Shown here in pieces: positions 44,784-51,951 of a DNA stretch of 64,000 nucleotides (position 1 is the stretch's first letter; each line of letters begins with the position of its first letter). The notes under the pieces are model-generated. The model was given only the letters and a program-made list of their open reading frames with translations, had not been told where the DNA came from and made no database searches. Position numbers and translations under genes: made by a program. Source of the stretch: UBA5793 sp040255465 (lineage in GTDB: Bacteria; Planctomycetota; Phycisphaerae; Phycisphaerales; UBA5793). The stretch spans positions 1 through 64,000 of the forward strand of contig JBDZVA010000009.1 of the NCBI GenBank assembly GCA_040255465.1, read 5' to 3'.

Positions 44784-45003
44784 GATTCGACAACTCCTTG
44801 ATCAGCCAAGCGGCATAGTGGACCAGGTTGATCGTGCCGTCGCCATTGGTCGGCGCGCCGGAGTCGATGTCCAGTTCCACCATGGCCTCACTGACCGGTT
44901 GGCCGCCCACGCGCGTCAACAGCCGCGCCGTGTCGGTCACCGATAGAGCGGCCGGGTTGAGGCCGCCCGGGCGTTCGTTCTGGTCGTCATGCGGCGTAGA
45001 CAC
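44773..45003 (-). CDS. Putative small terminase / HTH protein
   Basis: 76 aa from GTG 45003 (GGAGG 6-7 bases upstream). The region SVTDTARLLTRVGGQPVSEA, then NGDGTINLVHYAAWLIKEL resembles the N-terminus of the adjacent terminase (RLL, then SER, then GDGKTVDLLRYTAWLV). It overlaps the terminase start by 11 bases. The position is that of a small terminase subunit, which binds DNA to start packaging. Role inferred from position and likeness to the terminase N-terminus. Confidence 0.5.
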   Translation of the reverse strand: MSTPHDDQNERPGGLNPAALSVTDTARLLTRVGGQPVSEAMVELDIDSGAPTNGDGTINLVHYAAWLIKELSNRGD

Positions 45004-45304
45004 GGCGGCCCTCCATGGCCCACGTCGCGACCGGCGCGCATGAGGCGAGGCGTTGGGCCACCTTGCAGCGCGGCCCAACGTGGGCCAACACGGCGCGATG
45101 TTCGACGATTCCTAGCAGATGCCTAGCACATGGCGCGCTCTTCGTGGCGAGGTTCCCCACACTCATGCCCAGTTGTGCACAATCTGCGAATCCTGCTCGA
45201 ATCCTCGGCAATTCCCCTTGCATGTGCGCGCTGTTCATGCCCTCATGTGTGCAACGCGAGGCGAAACACGCCGCCCGCCAACCAACACGAAAGGACGCAC
45301 CACC
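45004..45304. promoter_or_regulatory. Divergent control region with inverted and tandem repeats
   Basis: No gene supported. A perfect 9-bp inverted repeat CGTTGGGCC (45051-45059) and GGCCCAACG (45072-45080) with 12-base loop is followed by an imperfect third copy (TGGGCCAAC). At 45111-45132 two 11-base tandem repeats (CCTAGCAGATG, CCTAGCACATG) lie end to end. Promoters for the terminase operon (minus) and the small-gene block (plus) must be here. A DNA-binding protein could silence both sides. Confidence 0.45.
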
Positions 45305-45775
45305 ATGACGACGCGAACGAAGAAGACCGACGTGAGCAAACGAATCCGCGAGCACGCGATGTTCAGCGAAACCGACCTGCGCTACCTGCGGGCCAAGGGC
45401 TACACCGACGCCGAGATCCTGGCGTTCTGGGATCGAGACCACGCGATGGGCAAGACGCCGGTGACCCACGCCAGCACGCGAATCGAGAGCATCGCGATCC
45501 GCGTCGAATCGGTTCAGAAGCAGGTGCGGGCCAGCGCGGCGCTGAGCATCGAACTGGGCATCAGCACCTACAAGACCGGCTGCGCCAACGTCGCGGTCAG
45601 CGACACCTACGCACCGACGTACGGGTTCATGGCCACCGCGATCGATACCACGCGGCGATCCCTGGCGCAGCGCATCTTCGAGAAGGACGCGAAAGACCTC
45701 GACGCCGGCCAGTGCGGCGAACTCGACGCGGTGATTCGCGCCTGCATGCTCGTCGCCAACGTCAGCCAGATCTGA
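45305..45775 (+). CDS. Hypothetical phage protein
   Basis: 156 aa from ATG 45305 (AAAGGA 9 bases upstream). Unknown family. The N-terminal part (TDVSKRIREHAMFSETDLRY, then LRAKGYTDAEILAFWDRDHA) looks like a helical, DNA-related module; the rest is a compact alpha/beta domain. First gene of a plus-strand block of small phage genes running opposite to its neighbours. Confidence 0.55.
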   Translation: MTTRTKKTDVSKRIREHAMFSETDLRYLRAKGYTDAEILAFWDRDHAMGKTPVTHASTRIESIAIRVESVQKQVRASAALSIELGISTYKTGCANVAVSDTYAPTYGFMATAIDTTRRSLAQRIFEKDAKDLDAGQCGELDAVIRACMLVANVSQI

Positions 45776-45805
45776 ACCAGCCAGCCACGGGAAGGAGACC
45801 CCACC

Positions 45806-46120
45806 ATGTTCATCAAGAGCATCACCATCGAAGGCGTAGACGGGGACATCGAGATGGTCCACGTTGACGAGACGCCCAGCGGCCGAGGCGCCGGCGTGCT
45901 TGTCATGGAATTGACCGAATCGAAGCGCCGCGATCAGACGACCCGGCGCGGCAATCGCACCATCTGCATGATGGAAGCCAAACAGAGCGACGAGGAGCAG
46001 TTCGCCGCCGCGATTGAAGCGGCCAAGGCCATCTGCGGCGTGAGCCGCGGCAAGGTCAACGCCACCAACAGCATGATCCACGAAGTGTGGCGCGAGATGC
46101 AACGCGTCGCAGGCTGCTGA
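45806..46120 (+). CDS. Hypothetical phage protein
   Basis: 104 aa, clear GAAGGAG upstream. N-terminal beta hairpin (MFIKSITIEGVDGDIEMVHV) and a helical C-terminal half (EEQFAAAIEAAKAICGVSRG). No known motif. Part of the plus-strand block. Confidence 0.5.
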   Translation: MFIKSITIEGVDGDIEMVHVDETPSGRGAGVLVMELTESKRRDQTTRRGNRTICMMEAKQSDEEQFAAAIEAAKAICGVSRGKVNATNSMIHEVWREMQRVAGC

Positions 46121-46147
46121 ACCAATGCCACAAAGAACGGAGACGCC

Positions 46148-46384
46148 ATGAATACGACACGCGACAACACCTTGAACACCATCGCCCGCGAGGCCCTGGG
46201 GCTTGAGACGCTGGAAACCCGGAACAGTGACAGCCTCGACTTTCATGACACCGCCGTCTGGTGCGTCAAGGAAGCACTCGAGCGAGCGTACGAGGCGGGT
46301 CGACAATCGGCGCGGCCGAACAAGGCCGTCTGCCCTGCCTGCGGCCGCAAGATCGAGATCACGCCGGTGCCGAGGAAGAACTGA
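46148..46384 (+). CDS. Small protein with C-terminal zinc knuckle (DUF6900-like)
   Basis: 78 aa. The body (TIAREALGLETLETRNSDSL, then DFHDTAVWCVKEALERAYEA) matches a phage family I associate with DUF6900. The C-terminal VCPACGRKIEI is a half zinc ribbon. GGAGACGCC precedes the ATG. Unknown role. Confidence 0.6.
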   Translation: MNTTRDNTLNTIAREALGLETLETRNSDSLDFHDTAVWCVKEALERAYEAGRQSARPNKAVCPACGRKIEITPVPRKN

Positions 46385-46456
46385 ACCACCACGCGTGGCG
46401 GTGACGTTCATCGCCGCGAGATCACCAACCGCTGCATCAACGAAAGGATCAGCACG

Positions 46457-47497
46457 ATGAAGAAGAACGAGATCAAAATCGGGAACACGTACACCGCGAA
46501 GGTGTCCGGCAACATCGCCAAGGTGCGTATCGATGCCGAGAACAAGAACGGCGGCTGGGACGCAACGAACCTCGCCACGAAGAAGAAGGTGCGAATCAAG
46601 AGCGCCCAGCGATTGCGGGCCGAAGCGGGACCGCCGCCAACTGCGGCGAGCGAAAAGAAGGACGGCACCAAGGCCTCCGGCGTGAAACCCGGGGGCCGCG
46701 CTGTTGATGGGAAGATCGCCGAGCGCGACGCCAAGGCCGCAGCGAAGGGTCTGGTCATGAAGACCGAGATCGTTAACGGCAAGGAACGATCGCGCTGGGT
46801 GAAAAAGGCCGAGGAGGCCGCCGCCCAGCAAGGTACGTCGCCAGCAACGCCCAAGCGCAAGGGCCGACGGACGCCGCCGCGCATCGCGCTGGTGAACAAG
46901 GATGATTTCGCGACGATCGCCAAGCAGGTCCAGGATCTGCCCACCAGCCGCAACCACGTCTGCTGGAAGAAGAACGGAAAACTCTACGAGTTGTACTTCC
47001 GCGTTGACGGCCGCACGCCGCTGCTCTACCGCGTGCCCGCCGACTCGCCCATCGATGAGAAGACTGGTTGCCGCGAGGTGGACGCCTCGGGCAGTGTGAC
47101 GGGCGTCTTTCACATCAAGCAGAGCATCAAGCAACTCACCGGCAAGACGCCGGCGCAACTCGGCATCACCATGCCGCCGGACCGCGGCGCGCCTAAAGCA
47201 CGGACGACCAACGCGACGAGCAAAACGACTGAGGGCAAGGCCGACGCCAAACCCCGCAAGAAGCGCGAGGGTCTCAGCGGGCTCCACGCCGCAGCGCAGG
47301 TCCTGGGGCGGGCCAAGGAACCGCTCGACGCGAAGACGATCGCCGAGCGCGCCATCGCCGCAGGCTGGAAAACCAACGGCGCCACGCCGCACGCGACGCT
47401 CTACGCGGCGATGATCCGCGAAATCAAAGCCAAGGGCAAGGAAGCGCGGTTCATCAAAGCCGACAAGGGCCGGTTCACGGCCCGGAAAGGAGCGTGA
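46457..47497 (+). CDS. Putative DNA-binding protein with HARE-HTH domain
   Basis: 346 aa. N-terminal KOW/SH3-like strand-rich segment (EIKIGNTYTAKVSGNIAKVR), a basic Ala/Lys/Pro-rich middle (about 60-150), and a C-terminal HARE-HTH (HB1/ASXL-type) winged helix (GLHAAAQVLGRAKEPLDAKT, then AERAIAAGWKTNGATPHATL). HARE domains bind DNA, and modified DNA in some cases. Because the phage also encodes a methyltransferase, a link to DNA modification is conceivable (inference). Confidence 0.7.
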   Translation: MKKNEIKIGNTYTAKVSGNIAKVRIDAENKNGGWDATNLATKKKVRIKSAQRLRAEAGPPPTAASEKKDGTKASGVKPGGRAVDGKIAERDAKAAAKGLVMKTEIVNGKERSRWVKKAEEAAAQQGTSPATPKRKGRRTPPRIALVNKDDFATIAKQVQDLPTSRNHVCWKKNGKLYELYFRVDGRTPLLYRVPADSPIDEKTGCREVDASGSVTGVFHIKQSIKQLTGKTPAQLGITMPPDRGAPKARTTNATSKTTEGKADAKPRKKREGLSGLHAAAQVLGRAKEPLDAKTIAERAIAAGWKTNGATPHATLYAAMIREIKAKGKEARFIKADKGRFTARKGA

Positions 47498-47500
47498 TCG

Positions 47501-47719
47501 ATGGACCGGCAAGTCCAACGACTCCTCGCCCATGCCGACCAGGCTCGCGCCACCATGCGCGACACCCTGGCCGCCATGCCCGCCGTCGACAAGGCCGCGC
47601 TGATTCGCACCTGCGCCGCGGGCGATCTCGCTGGCTTCGACGAACGCACCGCGCTGCTGGTGGGCCTGCTCGCGGTGGTCGCCATCTTCGACCTGAGCGA
47701 ACCCCGAAAGGAGGACTGA
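47501..47719 (+). CDS. Hypothetical small protein
   Basis: 72 aa, starting 3 bases after the upstream stop codon. Mostly helical (QVQRLLAHADQARATMRDTL) with a hydrophobic C-terminal segment LLVGLLAVVAIFDL that may be a membrane helix or buried strand. Unknown role. Confidence 0.45.
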   Translation: MDRQVQRLLAHADQARATMRDTLAAMPAVDKAALIRTCAAGDLAGFDERTALLVGLLAVVAIFDLSEPRKED

Positions 47720-47722
47720 ACC

Positions 47723-47926
47723 ATGCTGCGCATCGTCGTGCTTGTCAAGAAGTCCACGCTCCACGTCCTGGCCGAACATTCGGATCAGGACATGGGACCC
47801 ATCGTCGAACTCAACGACGCCGAGGCGCTGGTCATGCTGACCGCCGAGGTCGTCGCGCGCCTCATTTCCCTTGCCAAGCCGGAGGATGAACGCATCGACG
47901 ACGTCATCACCCGGCTGGCGCTTTGA
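47723..47926 (+). CDS. Hypothetical small protein
   Basis: 67 aa, 3 bases after the upstream gene with AAAGGAGG as RBS. Compact alpha/beta pattern (MLRIVVLVKKSTLHVLAEHS, then ELNDAEALVMLTAEVVARLI). Not recognised. Confidence 0.45.
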   Translation: MLRIVVLVKKSTLHVLAEHSDQDMGPIVELNDAEALVMLTAEVVARLISLAKPEDERIDDVITRLAL

Positions 47927-47943
47927 GAAAGGACCGATCACCC

Positions 47944-48138
47944 ATGATCTGCCATAGCGATGACCACCTCGTCGAACCCGAGGACGCCTGCCCGGAATGC
48001 GGCGAGCGTCGCGTTGATGAACTGATCTGGCAGAACGATGAGGATGAGCAGGTGCGCTGCGCCACCTGCGGCTTCGTTTACATCCCGCCATGCACGCAGC
48101 GAAGAAAGGAGCAGTGCGATGCCGATGCAACTGAATGA
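47944..48138 (+). CDS. Small zinc-ribbon protein
   Basis: 64 aa from ATG 47944 (AAAGGA upstream; a TTG at 47923 is less likely). Zinc ribbon CPECGERRVDEL...RCATCGFVYIP with two CxxC knuckles separated by about 20 residues. The C-terminal tail overlaps the next start. Unknown role; such ribbons in phages often bind nucleic acid. Confidence 0.55.
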   Translation: MICHSDDHLVEPEDACPECGERRVDELIWQNDEDEQVRCATCGFVYIPPCTQRRKEQCDADATE

Positions 48139-48511
48139 GACATTCGTCGTCGATGCCGCCAGCGGCGCGCTGCTGCGCCGCGTGGTGCCTCGGCGGGGCA
48201 AGCCTTACGAGCACATGTGTACGAAGCAGGTCTACGACGACGTGGCCTATGCGATCGAGCAGATGGGCAATGCTGCGTTCACCATGGAGGACATCCGCGC
48301 CAAGGCGGGCGGCGGCGATGAAGCGAACATGCCGCCTTGGTCGCAGGTCGCGACAGCGATCGCGTTCCTGAAAGAACGGTCCTGCATCGTGCCGGCCCGC
48401 GAGCGCAAGCATGTCGCGGCGAGCGACTTTGTGTACGAGGACGCGCTGATTGAATATCACGCGCTGCGCGAGAAGGGACCGGAGGAGGCGGCGGAGGCAT
48501 CGGGCGAGTAG
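48119..48511 (+). CDS. Hypothetical phage protein
   Basis: 130 aa from ATG 48119 (AAAGGAG 8 bases upstream). Winged-helix-like pattern in the middle: TKQVYDDVAYAIEQMGNAAF, then MEDIRAKAGG and VATAIAFLKERSCIV. It may be a DNA-binding regulator of this plus-strand block, of which it is the last gene. Convergent with the HNH gene. Confidence 0.5.
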   Translation: MPMQLNETFVVDAASGALLRRVVPRRGKPYEHMCTKQVYDDVAYAIEQMGNAAFTMEDIRAKAGGGDEANMPPWSQVATAIAFLKERSCIVPARERKHVAASDFVYEDALIEYHALREKGPEEAAEASGE

Positions 48512-48519
48512 CACCCACA

Positions 48520-48987
48520 TCATCCGTGAACCCCGACAGCCTCGGTTTCGACCGCGGCTGTCTCTCCGGTGTCCATGCATCCCGCCTTCGTCCGACGACG
48601 CCGCTTCTTCTTGTTCTCAACCGCATCGATAGACGCGCACCGCTTGCAAATCCCCATGGCCCCGTTGCGGCCGGGATACTCATAGAACTCCGTGTCGATC
48701 CGCCGATACCAGCGGCAACGACGACAACGCTTGAACCAGATCTCGCCGCAGCGAATGCACCCGCTGTGAATGCGCTTGTGCTCCATGCGTGTGACGAGCA
48801 TGAGATTCGCCAGTCGGTTGTCGAGCTTGTCACCGTTGATGTGATGGATTTCCATGCCCGGAGGCACGGGACCGTGTGCCGCTTCCCACACCAGCACATG
48901 CTCCATGCGCTGCTTTCGGTCTTTGCAGCGGATTCGCCGGTATCCGAACTTGGTGATCGTGCCCTGCGGCGTCGGATAGGTTCTCAT
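48520..48987 (-). CDS. HNH endonuclease
   Basis: 155 aa. HNH core: VLVWEAAHGPVPPGMEIHHI, then NGDKLDNRLANLMLVTRMEH supplies the His-His...Asn...His set, and a later four-Cys zinc site (CIRCGEIWFKRCRRC) with a CKRC knuckle may stabilise it. The basic C-terminus (KKKRRRRTKAG) should bind DNA. Could be a homing nuclease or a packaging-related HNH. It overlaps the methyltransferase gene by 4 bases. Confidence 0.85.
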   Translation of the reverse strand: MRTYPTPQGTITKFGYRRIRCKDRKQRMEHVLVWEAAHGPVPPGMEIHHINGDKLDNRLANLMLVTRMEHKRIHSGCIRCGEIWFKRCRRCRWYRRIDTEFYEYPGRNGAMGICKRCASIDAVENKKKRRRRTKAGCMDTGETAAVETEAVGVHG

Positions 48988-50348
48988 CGCATGTTCTCCT
49001 CGCGCGGCTGCATGGGGATCGGCGACTCGCCGGTGCGCTCCAGGATGGCGGGATTCCCTGAGAACCGCTGATACCGATCCACGATGACATCGCAGTATGC
49101 CGGATCGAGTTCCATCAGGAATGCGCGGCGGTCGGTGCGTTCCGCCCCGATCAGAGTGGAACCCGATCCTCCGAAGAGATCCAAAATGTTTTCACCCGGA
49201 CGAGACGAGTATTGAATCGCACGCACCGCGAGTTCGACCGGTTTCTGAGTTAAATGCTGCATTGACGCCGGGTTGACCTTCTTCACGTGCCAGAGATCGG
49301 TCGCGTTGTTGGGCCCGAAGAAGCGGTGCGCAGCGCCCTCGCGCCAACCGTAGAAACAGATCTCGAACGCGCCCATGAAGTCCTTGCGAGTTAGGACCGG
49401 GTGCTGCTTGTCCCAGACGATTCCCTGGCTGAAGTACAGGCCCGCGCGCTTGAGCGGCCCCGGGTAGTTGCCGAGGTTCGCATATCCACCCCAGATGTAG
49501 AAGCCGCCACCTGGAATGAGGACGCGAGCCATGTTGCCGAACCACGCATCGAGCAGCTCGTCGAATGCCTCGTCGCTGACGAAGTCGTTGGCCAGCGGTC
49601 GGTCCTTGGCCCGCATCTTCTTCGTCGTTCGCTTCTTCTCACCCTGGCGGGCCACATCGAACGACTGGTGGTGCGTGCGCGTCTTCTTCGTCGCCTCTGG
49701 GAATGACGAGTTGCCGGCGGCGATCGCGTTGTTTGATCGCGGCTCGACTTTGACGTTGTACGGCGGATCGGTGTTGACCAGATGGACCGGCTGGCCATCG
49801 AGCAGTCGATCGACGTCGGCGGCGCTGGCGCTGTCACCGCACAGCAATCGGTGCTCTCCGAGACTCCACAGATCGCCGCGCCTCGTGATCGGCTCGTCCG
49901 GCGGCTCGGGAATTGAGTCCGGATCCGTCAATCCCTCACTCACGCCTGGGTCGAGCAACTTCGCCAGGTCATCCGCGTTGAAGCCGAGGCTCGACCAGTC
50001 GATCCCAGCGCCCTGGAGTTCGGCCATCTCCAACGGCAGCAGTTCCATGTTCCATTCTGCGAGTTCGGCCGACTTGTTGTCGGCGATCCGATACGCGCGC
50101 ACCTGCTCGGGCTTGAGATCAGTCGCGATATGCACCGGCACCATCTCCAGGCCGAGCTTCTGCGCCGCTTTCCAGCGCGTATGGCCGCAGATGATCACAC
50201 CGTCCCCATCCACGACGATCGGCTGCCGCCAGCCGAAGGCGGTGATGCTGGTGGCCACGGCGTCCACTGCGTCGTCGTTGAGCCGCGGGTTCTTCTCGTA
50301 GGGCTTGATTTCGGCCAGTGGCCGCAGATCGACCTTGAACGCATTCAT
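48984..50348 (-). CDS. ParB-domain DNA methyltransferase (N6-A/N4-C, beta class)
   Basis: 454 aa from ATG 50348 (AAGGAG upstream). N-terminal ParB/Srx-like domain (AEIKPYEKNPRLNDDAV, then ICGHTRWKAAQKLGLEMVPV). Methyltransferase motif IV is DPPY in LVNTDPPYNVK, motif I is FGGSG in ILDLFGGSGSTLIGAERT, at the end, so the motif order is beta class. A Lys/Arg-rich insertion lies between. Phage enzymes of this type mask DNA from host restriction. It overlaps the upstream gene by 4 bases and lies in one unit with the HNH gene. Confidence 0.9.
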   Translation of the reverse strand: MNAFKVDLRPLAEIKPYEKNPRLNDDAVDAVATSITAFGWRQPIVVDGDGVIICGHTRWKAAQKLGLEMVPVHIATDLKPEQVRAYRIADNKSAELAEWNMELLPLEMAELQGAGIDWSSLGFNADDLAKLLDPGVSEGLTDPDSIPEPPDEPITRRGDLWSLGEHRLLCGDSASAADVDRLLDGQPVHLVNTDPPYNVKVEPRSNNAIAAGNSSFPEATKKTRTHHQSFDVARQGEKKRTTKKMRAKDRPLANDFVSDEAFDELLDAWFGNMARVLIPGGGFYIWGGYANLGNYPGPLKRAGLYFSQGIVWDKQHPVLTRKDFMGAFEICFYGWREGAAHRFFGPNNATDLWHVKKVNPASMQHLTQKPVELAVRAIQYSSRPGENILDLFGGSGSTLIGAERTDRRAFLMELDPAYCDVIVDRYQRFSGNPAILERTGESPIPMQPREENMR

Positions 50349-51286
50349 GAGTCCGTTCTCCTTGTGCTGGTAGCCGGGCGGCCCGGGCGCGAATCCGCCG
50401 CCCCAGTAGCCGCCATGTCGCCGCCCACGTTCGCCCCTGTCGCGACATGTGCCGGAGTGGCGTAGTCGCGGCCGCCCACCGTGGGCACATTGCCACGTGG
50501 GCCAACGTCGTCGCCCACGATCGGCCCGCCGTGAACCGGCAGGGGCAGCAGGCCGATCTCCCGTTCCGATCTCGGCGCGGCAGCGAGGCGGACCTGCATG
50601 GCATGTGCTCCTTCGCGCCACGCCAGCGCACAGTCGTCGTCGGAGTCGATGCCGGACGGCGCGTCGGCGGGGGCTTCCGTCAGCGCGGCGCGGCCGGCGC
50701 TCGTGATCGTGTACCACACCCGCCCATGCAGGTCAGCCCCGCTCAGCAGCCACCCGCGAACCAGCGCGGGAATGGCCCTCTCCTCAAGTTCCGACAGCAG
50801 GCGTCGGTTGGCGCGCCCTGCCTCGTCGCTCCCGCACCCGGCCCAGTTCGGCGGCGTACCCGCCAGCGCCCACTCCGCCGTCCATCGGGTGCCAACGTGC
50901 ATCATGCATGCTGCATCGTCATCGCACTCAGCGAGGCGCTGACAGACGTCCAGACCAGCGAGCCAGCACGGCGCACCGGCCAGCGAACATGCCCGCTCGA
51001 TGCCGCCGTCGTGTAACCGAACCGCCACGACCTTCGTCCGCTCAACCCGGCGAGTGAGCAGGCCGTGCCGCTCGAGCCGGCCCAGCGCCTCGACATTCTC
51101 ATCACGCTCGTCACGGTCGCGACCGCTGTGCCGCCATCGCAACCCCGCGCCGGAGCGGAACGACCGCCGCGCGAGATAGGCCGCCGTCGCGCCCCCACCA
51201 CCCCACGGCCCGCGCCACGGCGCGAACACCGCCCAGAGTTCGCCAGCAAGGTGGCAAAGCAAGGTGTCATCGATAGTTACGCTCAT
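50345..51286 (-). CDS. Hypothetical phage protein
   Basis: 313 aa from ATG 51286. A winged-helix-like segment (ENVEALGRLERHGLLTRRVE) is followed by a long Ala/Asp/Cys-rich middle (CDDDAACMMHVGTRW) and a second helix-turn-helix-like segment (SELEERAIPALVRGWLLSGA). Probably a DNA-binding accessory factor. ATGA overlaps with both flanking genes suggest one transcript with the methyltransferase. Confidence 0.5.
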   Translation of the reverse strand: MSVTIDDTLLCHLAGELWAVFAPWRGPWGGGGATAAYLARRSFRSGAGLRWRHSGRDRDERDENVEALGRLERHGLLTRRVERTKVVAVRLHDGGIERACSLAGAPCWLAGLDVCQRLAECDDDAACMMHVGTRWTAEWALAGTPPNWAGCGSDEAGRANRRLLSELEERAIPALVRGWLLSGADLHGRVWYTITSAGRAALTEAPADAPSGIDSDDDCALAWREGAHAMQVRLAAAPRSEREIGLLPLPVHGGPIVGDDVGPRGNVPTVGGRDYATPAHVATGANVGGDMAATGAADSRPGRPATSTRRTDS

Positions 51287-51462
51287 GCAGCAACCTTCCC
51301 GACCGCGCGCCATTCCGGAAAGTCGGACAGCGCCGCGTTATCTTGTGTCAGTGTGGTTTCGCGGCTGTTCCCGCGGGCCAAGCCTGCGCCTCTCGCCAGG
51401 GGGGAACCATTGACATCGACATCGCGCACTTCATGTTTCAGGTGTTGCATCACTCCCCCCAT
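51283..51462 (-). CDS. Hypothetical small protein
   Basis: 59 aa from ATG 51462; a start at 51450 is equally possible. GGGGGAG is close to the inner start. The sequence has no motif (QHLKHEVRDVDVNGSPLARG). It overlaps neighbours at both ends, so it is kept mainly because of the tight operon spacing. Confidence 0.35.
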   Translation of the reverse strand: MGGVMQHLKHEVRDVDVNGSPLARGAGLARGNSRETTLTQDNAALSDFPEWRAVGKVAA

Positions 51463-51670
51463 CAGTAACCGACTTGTGTACGAACTCACCGCACCAACCC
51501 TCACACGCCACGAGCGGAAACTGCGCCAGCTCGTGCCCGCGCCAGACCGGTGATCGACGTCGGCACTCGCCGCCACCGAAGACGGACTCGCCTGAGAACA
51601 CGATCACGCCGGGGCGAGAGGCGGGAGGGTTCGGTCGAAAGAACCGGCATTGGTCACAACGTTCCTGCAT
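51431..51670 (-). CDS. Small Cys-rich protein
   Basis: 79 aa from ATG 51670, with GGAGGTG 3 bases upstream. Six cysteines, CDQCRFFR near the start, later GGGECRRRSP and ACEGWCGEF, point to a metal-binding or disulfide-rich domain. The frame extends upstream through the iteron region, but that part has unlike composition and is treated as non-coding. Confidence 0.55.
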   Translation of the reverse strand: MQERCDQCRFFRPNPPASRPGVIVFSGESVFGGGECRRRSPVWRGHELAQFPLVACEGWCGEFVHKSVTDGGSDATPET

Positions 51671-51684
51671 GGCACCTCCGTTGG

Positions 51685-51941
51685 AATCCGTCACAGAAAT
51701 CCATCCACCCCCCTCACGCGTACGCGCGCGCCCGCTCAGGCAGCGCGCGCGGGGGCATGTGACGGAATTAGAAATAGATAGAGAGAGATTCTCTTTTTCC
51801 TTACTTTTCCAGTACTTGCGCGACTCCGAATCCGTCACAACGGGCTGTGACGGATTGGTGATGGATTTGATGTTTTCGGCCCGCGCGGCGCGGAGAAACG
51901 TCACCGATGCGACGGTTTGTGACGGATCTCTGTGACGGATT
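51685..51941. repeat. Putative phage replication origin: six TGTGACGGA iterons with AT-rich stretch
   Basis: The 9-mer TGTGACGGA occurs six times: minus at 51687-51695, plus at 51758, minus at 51831-51839, plus at 51846, 51918 and 51931. Two form a perfect 11-bp inverted pair with 6-base gap (51829-51839 and 51846-51856), and the last two are direct repeats 13 bases apart. Between the second and third, about 51766-51816 is markedly AT-rich for this genome and includes AGAGA...TCTCT. Iterons next to an AT-rich block beside a primase gene is a classical origin layout; an operator array is the alternative. Confidence 0.55.
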
Positions 51942-51951
51942 CGGATGGGCT

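Noticed and set aside
45111..45132. Short CRISPR or attachment site
   Set aside because: Only two 11-base copies with no spacer; no integrase nearby. Kept as a possible operator.
44987..48580. Open frame of 1197 codons on minus
   Set aside because: It lies opposite eight well-spaced plus-strand genes with good ribosome binding sites, has low-complexity composition and no family signature. It is a shadow of GC-rich coding sequence.
48984..50717. 577-codon version of the methyltransferase
   Set aside because: The first 123 codons overlap another gene in a different frame and are Arg-rich; the ATG at 50348 has AAGGAG and starts the ParB-like domain.
51685..51941. CRISPR array
   Set aside because: Repeats are only 9-11 bases, occur in both directions and are unevenly spaced; no cas genes are nearby.
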